Source of the DNA: Synechococcus sp. C9
Lineage (GTDB): Bacteria > Cyanobacteriota > Cyanobacteriia > Gloeomargaritales > Gloeomargaritaceae
Assembly: GCF_022984075.1 (NCBI RefSeq)
Contig: NZ_JALAAD010000001.1
Location: 62,001 to 126,000 of the forward strand
Length of the DNA stretch: 64,000 bases
Direction of reading: 5' to 3'
The notes under the pieces are model-generated. The model saw nothing but the letters and a program-made list of their open reading frames with translations. It was not told the DNA's origin and searched no databases. The translations under genes were made by a program, and so were the position numbers. Positions 25,874 through 34,924 of this stretch are shown in pieces; positions within the stretch are counted from its first letter, which is position 1, and every line of letters starts with the position of its first letter.

Positions 25874-27207
25874 GGGTGACGTTGGGGGTATTGGCGTTGA
25901 CCACCTTTCTTCTAGTGTGGCATCATGCCCGCTATCTGAGCCGCACCCCTTGGTGGTTGCTGTGGTTGGTGCTGATGTTGCCGGGGTTGGTGGTGGGGGT
26001 ATGGGTGTGGTTCCACGGGGAAGAACAGGCGATGCCTGCGGTGCTGGTGGTGATGCCCTTCCTGTTGAGTGGCGTGTTTTATTTCCTGCTGGTACGGCAA
26101 GGGGGGGGCGTACCCCGGCTGTTGACCGAAACTTTACCGGCTCCTCTGACCCCGGCGGAAATGACCCACCTGCACCAATGCTTTCCCTGGGAACTTTATG
26201 CCCTGCAAAGGATTGACCAACGGGAAGGGGTGGTGGTCTGTGCGGGTCGGTTACGGGGGAATGCCGCAACAGCCTACCAGGTGGTGGCGCAAAACATCCA
26301 GGCCCAATTGGGGCAACGGTTTTGGCTGATCCTGGCACCGAACGCTGACCAAAAACCCTATTTTGCCCTGGTGCCCCGGCGGATGCCTGCCCCCCGTCCC
26401 GATGGCTGGGTGATTGGGGTCACCAGTCTGGGGCTGGGGTTGTGGATCACCCGGACGGTCACGGCACCCTACCTGGGCATTGCCCAACCCCTGGGCTGGG
26501 GGTATGGGGTGGGGGTGTTGGCGATTCTGCTGGCACGGGAGGTGGGACAACGGTGGGGTCTGCGTTCCTGGGGGGGCAAAAGCGGCTGGCCGTGGCTGAT
26601 TCCATTGCCCTGCTGGCCGGGGGTCTTGGGCACCTACAGCGGGATCACCGAACCGCTACCGGATCGGCGGGCGTTGGTGGATCGCACCTGGCTCGGTGTG
26701 GGGTTGGCCTTGGCGGTGACCCTGGGTCTGTTGCTGTGGGGGTTGGGGCATTCGCCGCTCACCCCTGGGGGATTTTTGCCCCACCATTCCTACCTGCTGT
26801 GGGTGGTCAGCCGTTGGGTGTGGGGGGATGCAATGACGGCGGGCATGGGGTTGCACCTGCATCCGGTGGCGTGGGCGGGGGTTGTGGGTTTGGGACTGCT
26901 GGGGATACAGTTGACCCCGGTAGGGCGGTTGGATGGGGGATGCCTATTGCACGCCCTGGTGGGACGGCGGGGGGCGCAACGATGGGGCTGGGTGACCAAA
27001 GCCCTGGTTCTCCTGCTGGGTTGGCAGGTACAACCCTGGTTGCGGGGGTGGGGGGTTTTGTTGTTGTTCATCCCGACTATGCCGCCGCTGGTGCTGAATG
27101 AGGTGACGGAACTGGACTCTAAACGGGATGGGTTGGGACTGCTGGGTTTGGGCTTGTTCCTGGCAATTATCCTGCCCGCACCTGGTTTTTTGCCCAGGGT
27201 TGGGTAG
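25867..27207 (+). CDS. Site-2-protease (M50/EGY-like) homologue lacking zinc histidines
   Basis: A 446-residue integral membrane protein with about eight hydrophobic segments. It aligns in pattern with cyanobacterial M50 proteases: a soluble domain (about 90-180, LTPAEMTHLHQCFPWEL), a helix where HExxH is expected, P-x-GxxGTYSGITEPLPDRRALVD, and a C-terminal LTPVGRLDGGCLLHALVGRR. But the expected HELGH is REVGQ at residues 224-228: both zinc histidines are lost while the Glu and the LDGG aspartate remain. It is therefore probably an inactive protease, like plant EGY3. Its 3' end overlaps the convergent dehydrogenase by 41 bases. Confidence 0.8.
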   Translation: MTWVTLGVLALTTFLLVWHHARYLSRTPWWLLWLVLMLPGLVVGVWVWFHGEEQAMPAVLVVMPFLLSGVFYFLLVRQGGGVPRLLTETLPAPLTPAEMTHLHQCFPWELYALQRIDQREGVVVCAGRLRGNAATAYQVVAQNIQAQLGQRFWLILAPNADQKPYFALVPRRMPAPRPDGWVIGVTSLGLGLWITRTVTAPYLGIAQPLGWGYGVGVLAILLAREVGQRWGLRSWGGKSGWPWLIPLPCWPGVLGTYSGITEPLPDRRALVDRTWLGVGLALAVTLGLLLWGLGHSPLTPGGFLPHHSYLLWVVSRWVWGDAMTAGMGLHLHPVAWAGVVGLGLLGIQLTPVGRLDGGCLLHALVGRRGAQRWGWVTKALVLLLGWQVQPWLRGWGVLLLFIPTMPPLVLNEVTELDSKRDGLGLLGLGLFLAIILPAPGFLPRVG

Positions 27208-28270
27208 TGGTTTGCATGGCCGCTAGGACTGCGGTGGGGGTCACCGGAAAGGGCAAACGGTGGATGTCACTCCCAGGGCGGCAGATCACCTCCGCCAGTT
27301 GGGCTAATTCTGCGGCGGGCAATCCCCCCAACCCCAAATCAGCTAGGGTGCAAGGCAAATGAATCTGTTGATACAACGTGAGTAACTGCGCCCGGGCCAC
27401 TCCCGCCAAGGGATACCCCTGGGCTTCCTCTAAGCGCAACTGCACCAAAATCCCAAACGCCACCTTTTCCCCGTGGAGCCACGCATGGGTCTGGGGCCAA
27501 TGGGTGAGGCCATTATGCACCGCATGGGCGGCCACCGTCCGGCATTGGGCACCCCCCACCCCACCAATCAACCCCGCCATCAAGACCGTGGCATCCACCA
27601 CCTCCTGCCAAGTCAGACTCCCCGGTGTCGCCAGGGCTGGTACCGCTTTTTGCAGTAAAATGTCCCGCAAAATTCTGGCCTGTTGCACCGCCATCACCAC
27701 GGGGGTATCCGTGGATTCACCATTGCTAATAGCGGCTTCGTACCATTTGGCCAAGGCATCCCCAATCCCTGATGCGAGGGTGCGGGGAGGGGCGGTTTGC
27801 ACCAGGTCATAGTCCAAAAGTAATAATTCCGGGCAGTGGCGCAGGGGTACATCGTACTGAAAGGCCCCCGCCGGGGAATAGATATTGCTCAAGGCCGTCC
27901 AAGCGGCACAGGTCGCACCGGTGGTGGGAATGGTGATCACTGGTAACTGGGCATCATGGGCGGCGAGTTTTCCCGCATCCAGGGCTTTGCCTCCCCCACA
28001 GGCCAGCACCCCGCCGACCCGGTGGGCACGCATCGCCTCGCTAAGTTCCTGGCGCAGGGCTGTCGTACATTCCCGCAGGGGTACCACCTGCACCGGCTCA
28101 ATTCCCACCGCCCGCAGTCGGGGCAACACCAAATCACTACTTGTCTGCCCCCCCACCAACAGCCAACGTTGGGTGATGGCGGTCAACCGTTCCGGGTACT
28201 GGGAAATTAAATCCCGCCCCCGCAGTACCGACTGGGGGCTAATCACCAACTCGGACATGAACTGAATCAC
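27167..28270 (-). CDS. Iron-containing alcohol dehydrogenase family (glycerol-dehydrogenase-like)
   Basis: A 367-residue type III dehydrogenase. NAD-binding region VLACGGGKALDAGKLAAH; metal-site segments ASGIGDALAKWYEA, AHAVHNGL and WLHGEKVAFGILVQL give the Asp and two His ligands. The closest match by motif is glycerol dehydrogenase (GldA), which oxidises glycerol to dihydroxyacetone; other polyols or glycerol-1-phosphate are possible. The first ATG is 28270; MSELVISP at 28258 is an alternative. The next gene upstream, ycf51, ends five bases away. Confidence 0.83.
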   Translation of the reverse strand: MIQFMSELVISPQSVLRGRDLISQYPERLTAITQRWLLVGGQTSSDLVLPRLRAVGIEPVQVVPLRECTTALRQELSEAMRAHRVGGVLACGGGKALDAGKLAAHDAQLPVITIPTTGATCAAWTALSNIYSPAGAFQYDVPLRHCPELLLLDYDLVQTAPPRTLASGIGDALAKWYEAAISNGESTDTPVVMAVQQARILRDILLQKAVPALATPGSLTWQEVVDATVLMAGLIGGVGGAQCRTVAAHAVHNGLTHWPQTHAWLHGEKVAFGILVQLRLEEAQGYPLAGVARAQLLTLYQQIHLPCTLADLGLGGLPAAELAQLAEVICRPGSDIHRLPFPVTPTAVLAAMQTTTQPWAKNQVRAG

Positions 28271-28274
28271 CGGG

Positions 28275-28868
28275 TTAATTTTTTTCTGAATCAGGGGATG
28301 CCCGTTCTAAGCGAGCCAACGCCTGGGAATCCAATTCTACCACCATCCCAGGGTCTTGCCGCTGGCGCAGGGAACGGCGCACCTGTCCCAGATAGAGGGG
28401 TTCTGTCACCCCCGGTTCCGGGTGGAGCAACGTGCGGGCCCGTACCGTCAACACCGCATCCCCCGTCGCCAAACGACCATAGGAAAATAAATCATTCGCC
28501 GCCTGTTGCAGGGTCGCCGTCAGTTGTTCTGGGGTGAGATGCCCCGACACGGCAATCACCGCCTGGGTGCCCCCCCCATCGTACACGGTGGTATAACGGC
28601 TGGCATTGGGCAGAACCGTGCGGGTCACAGGGGTCAATCCCAGGGCAAACAAGCCCCCGGTGAGAACCGCCATAAAGCCGGTAATCCCCACCAACCGGAA
28701 GCGGATGCCCCAGCGCCAGCCAAAGCCCACCAGCGTCACCAGGGCACACAGGAGCGTCAAGCCCCCCATCACCCGCGCCGCCTGGGCAAATTCCGCCACA
28801 CTGGGAACCGCCAGGAAAACGGGGCTGGTCAGGAGTAAATGCGAAACCTCAGGAACAGTCATGCTCAT
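28275..28868 (-). CDS. ycf51: Ycf51 family protein (DUF2518)
   Basis: A 197-residue Ycf51 protein: two membrane helices at about 28-75 (WGIRFRLVGITGFMAVLTGG), then YTTVYDGGGTQAVIAVSGHL, ANDLFSYGRL and RARTLLHPEPGVTEPLYLGQVRRSLRQR. Conserved in cyanobacteria and some algal plastids; function unknown. The ATG at 28868 overlaps the PilH-like stop by four bases, giving a pilG-pilH-ycf51 coupled unit. Confidence 0.85.
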   Translation of the reverse strand: MSMTVPEVSHLLLTSPVFLAVPSVAEFAQAARVMGGLTLLCALVTLVGFGWRWGIRFRLVGITGFMAVLTGGLFALGLTPVTRTVLPNASRYTTVYDGGGTQAVIAVSGHLTPEQLTATLQQAANDLFSYGRLATGDAVLTVRARTLLHPEPGVTEPLYLGQVRRSLRQRQDPGMVVELDSQALARLERASPDSEKN

Positions 28869-29245
28869 TGCACAAATTGTTGGACCACGGACACCAATTC
28901 CTTGGGGGCAAAAGGCTTGGTGATGTAGGCATTTCCCCCCTGGCGCATCGCCCAAAACCGGTCAAATTCTTGATTTTTGGAGGTGCAAAAGACAATCGGT
29001 ATCTGGCTAAATTCTGGGCGGGCCCGGATCATCCGGCAGAGGTCCAACCCACTTTGCCCCGACATGACAATATCCAACAACACCAACGCCGGGGTATGCT
29101 CCAACAACCACGCCCAGGCGGGTTCCACCCCCTCAAAGGCTACCACCTCAAACCCCATCTGGGAGAGCAAACCCGTGATCAATTGTTTTTCGGCTCGCCC
29201 ATCTTCTACCAAGAGGATCGTCTTTGTGGCGGTCAATTCAGCCAT
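28865..29245 (-). CDS. PilH/PixH-type single-domain response regulator
   Basis: A 126-residue receiver-only protein: LVEDGRAEKQLITGLL, phosphoacceptor Asp in VLLDIVMSGQSGLDLC, and K in YITKPFAPKEL. This fits PilH/CheY2-type regulators of twitching and phototaxis. I start it at ATG 29245 (MAELTATKT), behind AAGGGCAAGGA; a start at 29269 adds eight residues. It follows the PatA-type regulator and overlaps ycf51. The CheW, MCP and CheA genes usual in such clusters are absent. Confidence 0.88.
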   Translation of the reverse strand: MAELTATKTILLVEDGRAEKQLITGLLSQMGFEVVAFEGVEPAWAWLLEHTPALVLLDIVMSGQSGLDLCRMIRARPEFSQIPIVFCTSKNQEFDRFWAMRQGGNAYITKPFAPKELVSVVQQFVQ

Positions 29246-29268
29246 TCCTTGCCCTTTGAAAATTTCCA

Positions 29269-30429
29269 CTACGAGCTTATCCCATTTGCGGAGGGGGAGG
29301 GGCGCAATTTCTGCACCGCCTGGGTCAATTGCTCCGGGGCAAAGGGTTTCGTCAGATAGGAATTTGCCCCCACCAACTGCGCCCGCAGGCGGTCAATCAA
29401 CCCATCTCGCCCGGTCAACATCACAATCGGCACATCCTGCAACTGGCGGGACTGACGCAACATCCGGCACAACTCATACCCATCGATATCCGGCATATTA
29501 ATATCCAACAAAATCACCTCCGGGCGGCGGCGTACCAGAGTAGTCAAGGCCCGTGCCGGTTCCGTAATCGCCACAATGTCATAACCCTCCAACTCCAGGG
29601 TCATCTGCACCTGCCGCTGTACCGCCTTGCTGTCATCAATACAGGCAATCACCGGTTTGGGTTGGGGGGGATGCTCGGGAGCCGCCACCGGCGCCGCAAA
29701 GGGTAAACTCACCAACGTGCCCGCCCCCACCAAGCCCCGCACCCGAGTCGCCAATTCCAAAGGGGCAACCCGCACCCGGGACGCAAATTCATAAACACAA
29801 AGTTTTTGCCCAAACATCTGAATCCAGGTTGCCAAGGTTTGCCGTCCCCAGAATTTCTCGTACTCCGGCGTGCCCTGAATCTGCTCCCAAAAATCGCAAA
29901 ACGCCCCCACCTGCCCCATATCCAGGTACAGGCGACTCAGGGGGGACAAACCCTGCCCCCGCACCAACTGCCACCCATACACCTGTTGCCGCACCGCCGC
30001 CAGCAAATCCTGCCAAGGGGGCGTGATCAAAATCGGGTCAGGTTGCACATTGCGCTGAAAATGCATCGGAGCCTTGGGAATCGCCACCGCCTGTACCAGG
30101 GCTTCCTGGCTCAACCGGGTCACCACCTGGCGCAACTCCCCCAAGGGCAATGCCTGTCTCTGCCACCACTCCCGCAACCACGCCGGTTCCGACTCTAAAG
30201 CCCCCAGGGAAGGCCACTCCAAATCCGGGCGCAGACGGGACAAAATGCTGGTGAGCCGTTCCCTCTGTCCTGCAATACTACTGGCATAGTACAGCCGTTG
30301 CCCACCCAGATACACGCACCAACCCGCTCCCTCCACCTGGGGGTCATAGATGGTCAGAGAACCGGTTAAATCCCGGGCGGCTAATTCTCGGAGGGCTTTG
30401 TAGGGAGAGGCGACTGTTTTCATCACCAT
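29269..30429 (-). CDS. PatA/PilG-type response regulator (DUF4388 + receiver)
   Basis: A 386-residue two-domain protein. Residues 10-250 match PatA-N/DUF4388 (LTGSLTIYDP, GWCVYLGGQRLYYASSIAGQR, RERLTSILSRL, EYEKFWG). A receiver follows at about 262-380: IDDSKAVQRQVQMTLELEGYD, Asp in VILLDINMPDIDGYELC, K in YLTKPFAPEQL. PatA-type regulators (PilG, PixG) control pilus-driven motility or cell patterning. It heads the pilH-ycf51 unit with a 23-base gap and, unlike known clusters, no CheA/MCP partner is adjacent. Confidence 0.88.
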   Translation of the reverse strand: MVMKTVASPYKALRELAARDLTGSLTIYDPQVEGAGWCVYLGGQRLYYASSIAGQRERLTSILSRLRPDLEWPSLGALESEPAWLREWWQRQALPLGELRQVVTRLSQEALVQAVAIPKAPMHFQRNVQPDPILITPPWQDLLAAVRQQVYGWQLVRGQGLSPLSRLYLDMGQVGAFCDFWEQIQGTPEYEKFWGRQTLATWIQMFGQKLCVYEFASRVRVAPLELATRVRGLVGAGTLVSLPFAAPVAAPEHPPQPKPVIACIDDSKAVQRQVQMTLELEGYDIVAITEPARALTTLVRRRPEVILLDINMPDIDGYELCRMLRQSRQLQDVPIVMLTGRDGLIDRLRAQLVGANSYLTKPFAPEQLTQAVQKLRPSPSANGISS

Positions 30430-30520
30430 TGTTTAACGTCATGTTAATTATGCCCACAACCTCTCCAAACCCAGATGTAGCCTATGTAACCAAAATCCCC
30501 CGTTGGGCATCCTGGTGGGG

Positions 30521-31213
30521 CTAGTAGCGGATTTCCAGCTTCACTTGGGCTTGGACGGTCTGGTCGCCGCCGAGGATGGGGGTACTGGCACGGACTTCCG
30601 CCAATGCAAAACTGCGGGGAATTGGGGTACTGCTTCCTAAAATGGTGACCCCCACCACCTCCTTGGGGGTGAGTTGGAGGGCTTGGAGAACTATCTGGGC
30701 TTGTTTTTGGGCATCCTGCACCGCCGCTTGCAGTGCTTGTATCCGTCCTTGTTCCAGAGCCGATTCAGTGGCGACAAAACTGAGGCGGTTAATCTGATTT
30801 GCCCCTTGGCTGACCAATTGATCCAGCACCGCCCCGGTTTGGCTGATGGGCAGTTGAAACCGCACCGTATTCCGCCCCGTAAACCCGAGCAATTGTTGCC
30901 GTTCCCCGTAGATGGGAAAAAGCTGTACCCCAGTGGTGGTGAGTTTTTCGGCGGATTTTTGCCGCAGGGTGCTGATGATTTTATCCAGCCGTTGGGCAAT
31001 TTCCATCTGTACTTGGTTGGCGTTGTTGCCCCGGATTTCCACCCCAACTTCCACCTCAGCCAATTGGGCGGGTAGGGTAATCACGCCCTGACCAGTGACC
31101 TGGAGTACCCGTTCTGACCCCCGTTCTTGGGCAAGGGCAACGGGCATGACTGACCACCAACTGACGACCACCAATACCCCGACCCACCCACGGGCTTTTC
31201 GGATTTGACCCAT
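30521..31213 (-). CDS. SIMPL domain (DUF541) exported protein
   Basis: A 230-residue periplasmic-type protein. N-terminal signal peptide 1-28 (VLVVVSWWSVMPVALA then QERG), then the SIMPL core VLQVTGQGVITLPAQLAEVEVGV, GVQLFPIYGERQQLLGF, DAQKQAQIVLQAL and C-terminal QVKLEIRY. Related to BP26/YggE, which protect against oxidative stress or form oligomeric channels; role here unknown. It ends 92 bases before the PatA-type gene's start and may be separate. Confidence 0.85.
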   Translation of the reverse strand: MGQIRKARGWVGVLVVVSWWSVMPVALAQERGSERVLQVTGQGVITLPAQLAEVEVGVEIRGNNANQVQMEIAQRLDKIISTLRQKSAEKLTTTGVQLFPIYGERQQLLGFTGRNTVRFQLPISQTGAVLDQLVSQGANQINRLSFVATESALEQGRIQALQAAVQDAQKQAQIVLQALQLTPKEVVGVTILGSSTPIPRSFALAEVRASTPILGGDQTVQAQVKLEIRY

Positions 31214-31322
31214 ACCGCCTCACACCTCAATTTTCATCAGTTCCCAAGTAAGATGGCACAATTCCCCCAGAGGTTCCCGCATGGGGAGCGTGTTTAACCA
31301 GGGCATCCCCACACCAGTTGAG

Positions 31323-31450
31323 TTAAGGGCATCTCTATTTATTTGAGCCAGTCATAAATCTCATCGTTGGCATACTAAATATTACCCAGAACCAAGGGCG
31401 GGGGATACCCCCTGCGACCGCTAACTTTGAATTTATAGAAGTGCCCTTAA
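31323..31450 (-). repeat. MITE-like repeat, family C, most complete copy
   Basis: Bounded by TTAAGGGCATCTCTA at the left and TAGAAGTGCCCTTAA at the right, near-perfect inverted ends, each including TTAA. The inside carries CCAGAACCAAGGGCGGGGG and CCCCTGCGACCGCTAACTTT, blocks shared with family A. It fills the 285-base gap between the SIMPL gene and the divergent Uma2 gene; nothing else is seen there. Confidence 0.82.
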
Positions 31451-31498
31451 ATCGTTCCGTAATCATCTAAAATTTTAGTAAAGCCCAGCGCAAAACCT

Positions 31499-32239
31499 AT
31501 GGTTTCGATTATTCAGCCCCCCGTTGAACCCGCCGTTCCGGTACCATTACCCCCGGATAACCTGATTTTTGATGATGGAGAACCCTTGGAAAGTAATCGC
31601 CATCGCATTGCCATGAATGTGCTGATTCGTTCCGCCCAGCAGGCACTTTCGCACCGCTCGGATGTGTTTATCGGCGGCAATATGTTTGTGTACTTCAGCC
31701 GGGAACAGGCGATGAATCGGAATGTGCGTGGCCCCGATGTTCTGATGGTGTTGGGGGTTCCCCCTCGCCCACGGCAAGGTTGGGTGGTCTGGGAGGAAGG
31801 GGGGCGGTATCCCGATGTGATTGTAGAATTACTTTCCCCCAGTACGGCGGCTTTTGACCGAGGCGCCAAAAAAGATTTGTATGAGCAGGTTTTTCGCACC
31901 CCCTACTATTTTGTGTTTGACCCGTTTGCACCGGAGTCGTTGGCGGGGTGGCGGTTGAACGCCAGTGAGGGTTATCAGCCCTTAGTGGCGAATGAACGGG
32001 GGTGGCTGTGGTGCGACTTGTTGGGCTTGTGGTTGGGAGTGTGGGAGGGAGTGATTGACCGCGAAGGTCCCTGCAGTTGGCTAAGGTTGTACACGCCCGC
32101 AGGAGATTTGGCACTGTTACCGGAGGAAGCGGCGCAACAACGAGCCGAACAGGAAAAACAACGAGCCGAGCAGGAAAAACAACGGGCTGACCGATTGGCG
32201 GCTAAACTGCGGGAGTTAGGTGTGGAGGTAGAAGATTAA
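31499..32239 (+). CDS. Uma2 family nuclease with C-terminal coiled coil
   Basis: A 246-residue Uma2 (DUF820) protein unlike the tandem pair at 22-23 kb: core YPDVIVELLSPSTAAFDRGAKKDLYEQV then PYYFVFDPF. The C-terminus (about 207-246) is a Glu/Gln/Arg heptad coiled coil with three copies of AEQEKQR. This tail, of variable repeat number, is common in cyanobacterial Uma2 proteins. Preceded by a family C repeat. Confidence 0.86.
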   Translation: MVSIIQPPVEPAVPVPLPPDNLIFDDGEPLESNRHRIAMNVLIRSAQQALSHRSDVFIGGNMFVYFSREQAMNRNVRGPDVLMVLGVPPRPRQGWVVWEEGGRYPDVIVELLSPSTAAFDRGAKKDLYEQVFRTPYYFVFDPFAPESLAGWRLNASEGYQPLVANERGWLWCDLLGLWLGVWEGVIDREGPCSWLRLYTPAGDLALLPEEAAQQRAEQEKQRAEQEKQRADRLAAKLRELGVEVED

Positions 32240-32283
32240 ATCAGCACCTGATTCAAATTTGCATCTTACCCACCCCGCTCCTG

Positions 32284-33195
32284 CTAATTTTTTGCCGTTG
32301 GGGCATTCTGATTCATTAGTTCTAAATAAATATGTTCTAGGCGCACGGGTTGGCGGGCAATGGAGGTGAGGGAAATCCCGGAAAACAGGTTCATAATTTG
32401 GTTTAATTCTAGTGCTTCCGGCACCCAGAATAGTAAATCCTGATTGTAGTTGCGAATCGCCCAACCCAATGTCTGCGCCCGTTGCATTGCGATTTCCGGG
32501 GTAGGGGTTTGAATCGTTAAAACTTCCGCCGCCGGAATCAGGGTTTTCAGAGAATCTAAAGTCCCTTCAGCAACTAACCTTCCCTGTTTTAAGATACCAA
32601 TTCGGTCGCACATCCGTTCCGCCTCTTCCAGTAAATGGGTGGTGAGTAATAGGGTCATGCCCTGCCGTTGACATTGGCGAATCAACTGCCACACTTCAAA
32701 GCGAGATTCAATATCCAAACTCGCAGTCGGTTCATCCAAAATTAACAGTTTTGGTTGATGAATTAAGGCAATGGCAATGTTCAACCGCCTTTGCATCCCC
32801 CCGCTGAGATTTTCAGCCAGACTATCCGCCCGCAATTCCAATCCCACCAGCCGGAGACATTGCTGGACTCGCTGAGCCAATTCCCGCTCCGCCACCCCAT
32901 AAATACGCCCAAAAAAATACAGATGTTCCGCACAGGTTAAACTCTGATAGAGTAAATCTTTTTGCGGGGCAACCCCCAGGAGATAACGGTGGCTCGGTCG
33001 CCAGGATTGACCAGCAATATATACCTGCCCTTGGTCAGGATTCAAGAGGTGGCAAATGATATTAATTAAAGTGGTTTTACCCGCCCCATTGGGTCCCAGG
33101 AGTCCATAAATTTCTCCCGATTTGATCTCTAAATTAATTCCCTGGAGAACCGGGCGGTTGGGATAACTCTTGTATAGCTGTTCAACTTTTAGCAC
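32284..33195 (-). CDS. ABC transporter ATP-binding protein
   Basis: A 303-residue ABC ATPase. Walker A GPNGAGKT (34-41), Q-loop in VAPQKDLLYQSL, signature LSGGMQRRL, Walker B KLLILDEPTASLD, and the H-loop in LLLTTHLLEEAERM. The CcmA/NatA-like layout with a C-terminal extension (about 220-303) fits an ABC-2-type exporter. No permease gene lies next to it, so its partner and substrate are unknown. Confidence 0.9.
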   Translation of the reverse strand: MLKVEQLYKSYPNRPVLQGINLEIKSGEIYGLLGPNGAGKTTLINIICHLLNPDQGQVYIAGQSWRPSHRYLLGVAPQKDLLYQSLTCAEHLYFFGRIYGVAERELAQRVQQCLRLVGLELRADSLAENLSGGMQRRLNIAIALIHQPKLLILDEPTASLDIESRFEVWQLIRQCQRQGMTLLLTTHLLEEAERMCDRIGILKQGRLVAEGTLDSLKTLIPAAEVLTIQTPTPEIAMQRAQTLGWAIRNYNQDLLFWVPEALELNQIMNLFSGISLTSIARQPVRLEHIYLELMNQNAPTAKN

Positions 33196-33287
33196 AGGAC
33201 ACGGGGGAAAATGAATTTACATAGCCATCTTAGTGGAATTTAGATGGAATTTAGAAAACCATGATCCCAGCGACATCGCCAACAGAT

Positions 33288-34202
33288 TTACTTTCCTAAT
33301 CTTGAGGTCGCTTCCTGTTCCAATTCCTGCACCAATTGTTCCAGGTGATTGCGTTGGGCACGAAACACGGAACTACAAAAATGGCAGGTGATTTCCGCCC
33401 CGTCATCTTGGTGAATCATGCTTTGCAATTCCCCAACCCCCAACATTTTCAACGCCCCCAAAACCCGGTCAAAATTGCACCCACAATGGAATCGCACCAA
33501 CTGGGTTTCGGGAAACACCGTTAAATCCATATCCCCCAGCAACTCTTGAAACATATCCCCCAACTGCCGACCTGCCAATAGCAACGGGGTAAACCCGGAC
33601 AGTGCCGACACCCGAGATTCCAACACGCTGATCAATTCCTCGTCCGCCGCCGCCTTGGGCAAAATCTGTAATAACAAACCACCCGCCGCCTGCACCTGCC
33701 CCCCTTCCAGATAAACCCCCAAAGCCAATGCCGATGGGGTCTGTTCCGAAGTGCTCAAGTAATAGGTGATGTCTTCCCCCACCTCCCCGGACACCAGTTC
33801 CACTGTACTGGCATAGGGATAGCCGTAACCGTTGTCCCGCAGGACATAGAGATACCCCTGGGAACCCACCGCCTGACTCACATCCAATTTGCCCCGGGCA
33901 TTGGGCGGCAATTCCACCCCCGGCTGGTCCACATAACCCCGCACGGTGCCGTCCCGTCCCGCATCCACAAATACGGTACCCAAGGGACCATTGCCCTGAA
34001 ACCGGATATTCACCCGTGCCGATTGGCGTTTCATGTTGGACGCCAGCAGTAACCCAGCACTCATGGTGCGCCCCAAAGCCGCCGTTGCCACATAGGATAA
34101 CCCGTGCCGCTGTCGAGCCTCCGCCACCAATCGGGTCGTGATCACCCCCACCGCCCGAATCGCTCCACCCGCCGCCGTTGCCCGCACCAACTGGTCCACC
34201 AT
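33288..34202 (-). CDS. hslO: Hsp33 redox-activated chaperone
   Basis: A 304-residue Hsp33. The redox switch is intact: C240-x-C242 and C273-x-x-C276, with 30 residues between, the family spacing, to bind zinc when reduced. Chaperone core: [29 protein letters not shown]. It protects unfolding proteins in oxidative stress. Start at ATG 34202 (MVDQLVRA); another ATG two codons upstream is possible. It diverges from deoC by about 50 bases. Confidence 0.95.
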   Translation of the reverse strand: MVDQLVRATAAGGAIRAVGVITTRLVAEARQRHGLSYVATAALGRTMSAGLLLASNMKRQSARVNIRFQGNGPLGTVFVDAGRDGTVRGYVDQPGVELPPNARGKLDVSQAVGSQGYLYVLRDNGYGYPYASTVELVSGEVGEDITYYLSTSEQTPSALALGVYLEGGQVQAAGGLLLQILPKAAADEELISVLESRVSALSGFTPLLLAGRQLGDMFQELLGDMDLTVFPETQLVRFHCGCNFDRVLGALKMLGVGELQSMIHQDDGAEITCHFCSSVFRAQRNHLEQLVQELEQEATSRLGK

Positions 34203-34255
34203 ACCCATTTCCCGAACAATATCTCTATGATGGTATCGTGTTTCTCCCAGAACCG

Positions 34256-34924
34256 ATGCCCTCCCCCTTGCCCGACATTGCCACCGTGATTGAACACGCC
34301 CTTTTGCAACCGGGGATCACTCCTGATGCCGTCCAACAGGGTTGTTACGAAGCAGACCGGTATCAATTTCCGGTGGTCTGTGTCTATCCAAGCGCAGTAC
34401 AACAATGCGTGGAACTCCTGCATCAATCTCCCTGTCGGGTCTGTGCCGTGATTGGTTTTCCCAGTGGTGCTACAACTTCAGCAGTGAAATACTACGAAGC
34501 GATGGAAGCGGTAGAATCTGGTGCTAAAGAGTTGGATGTGGTCATTAATTTGGGTTGGCTCAAAGGGGGTAAAACCAAAGCAGTCTATGAAGAAATTGCC
34601 CAGATTGTCAGTGAAACCAAACAAACCGTTAAAGCCATTTTAGAAATGAATATCCTCACCCAAGAGGAACAGAAATTAGCCGCTGAAATCTGTTTAGATG
34701 CGGGTGTACATTATCTCAAAACTGGTACCGGCTGGTTCGGGGGAGCAACGGTAGAACAGGTCAGCTTTTTACAAAAAATTGGCAATAATCGGGTGGGGAT
34801 CAAAGCCTCCGGTGGAATTAAAACCATCACTCAAGCTCAGGAATTACTGTTAGCCGGAGCCACCCGCATCGGCACTTCCCGAGGGGTAGATTTGGTCAAA
34901 CAACAGGCGGAATTAAATGCCTAA
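34256..34924 (+). CDS. deoC: Deoxyribose-phosphate aldolase
   Basis: A 222-residue class I aldolase. It has the [12 protein letters not shown] barrel strand, [20 protein letters not shown] with the Schiff-base lysine, and [10 protein letters not shown]. It cleaves 2-deoxyribose-5-phosphate to acetaldehyde and glyceraldehyde-3-phosphate. The ATG at 34256 gives family length; upstream in-frame sequence overlaps hslO's divergent promoter region. The stop overlaps the cobJ start by eight bases. Confidence 0.93.
   Translation: MPSPLPDIATVIEHALLQPGITPDAVQQGCYEADRYQFPVVCVYPSAVQQCVELLHQSPCRVCAVIGFPSGATTSAVKYYEAMEAVESGAKELDVVINLGWLKGGKTKAVYEEIAQIVSETKQTVKAILEMNILTQEEQKLAAEICLDAGVHYLKTGTGWFGGATVEQVSFLQKIGNNRVGIKASGGIKTITQAQELLLAGATRIGTSRGVDLVKQQAELNA

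Noticed and set aside
25874-26338. Long N-terminal extension of the MBL-fold gene
   Set aside because: It is antisense to the S2P-like gene and is Pro/Thr/Arg-rich shadow sequence; the conserved MBL start is at 25873.
32096-32239. Repeat in the Uma2 tail as a separate coding or regulatory repeat
   Set aside because: It is an in-frame AEQEKQR coiled coil belonging to the protein.
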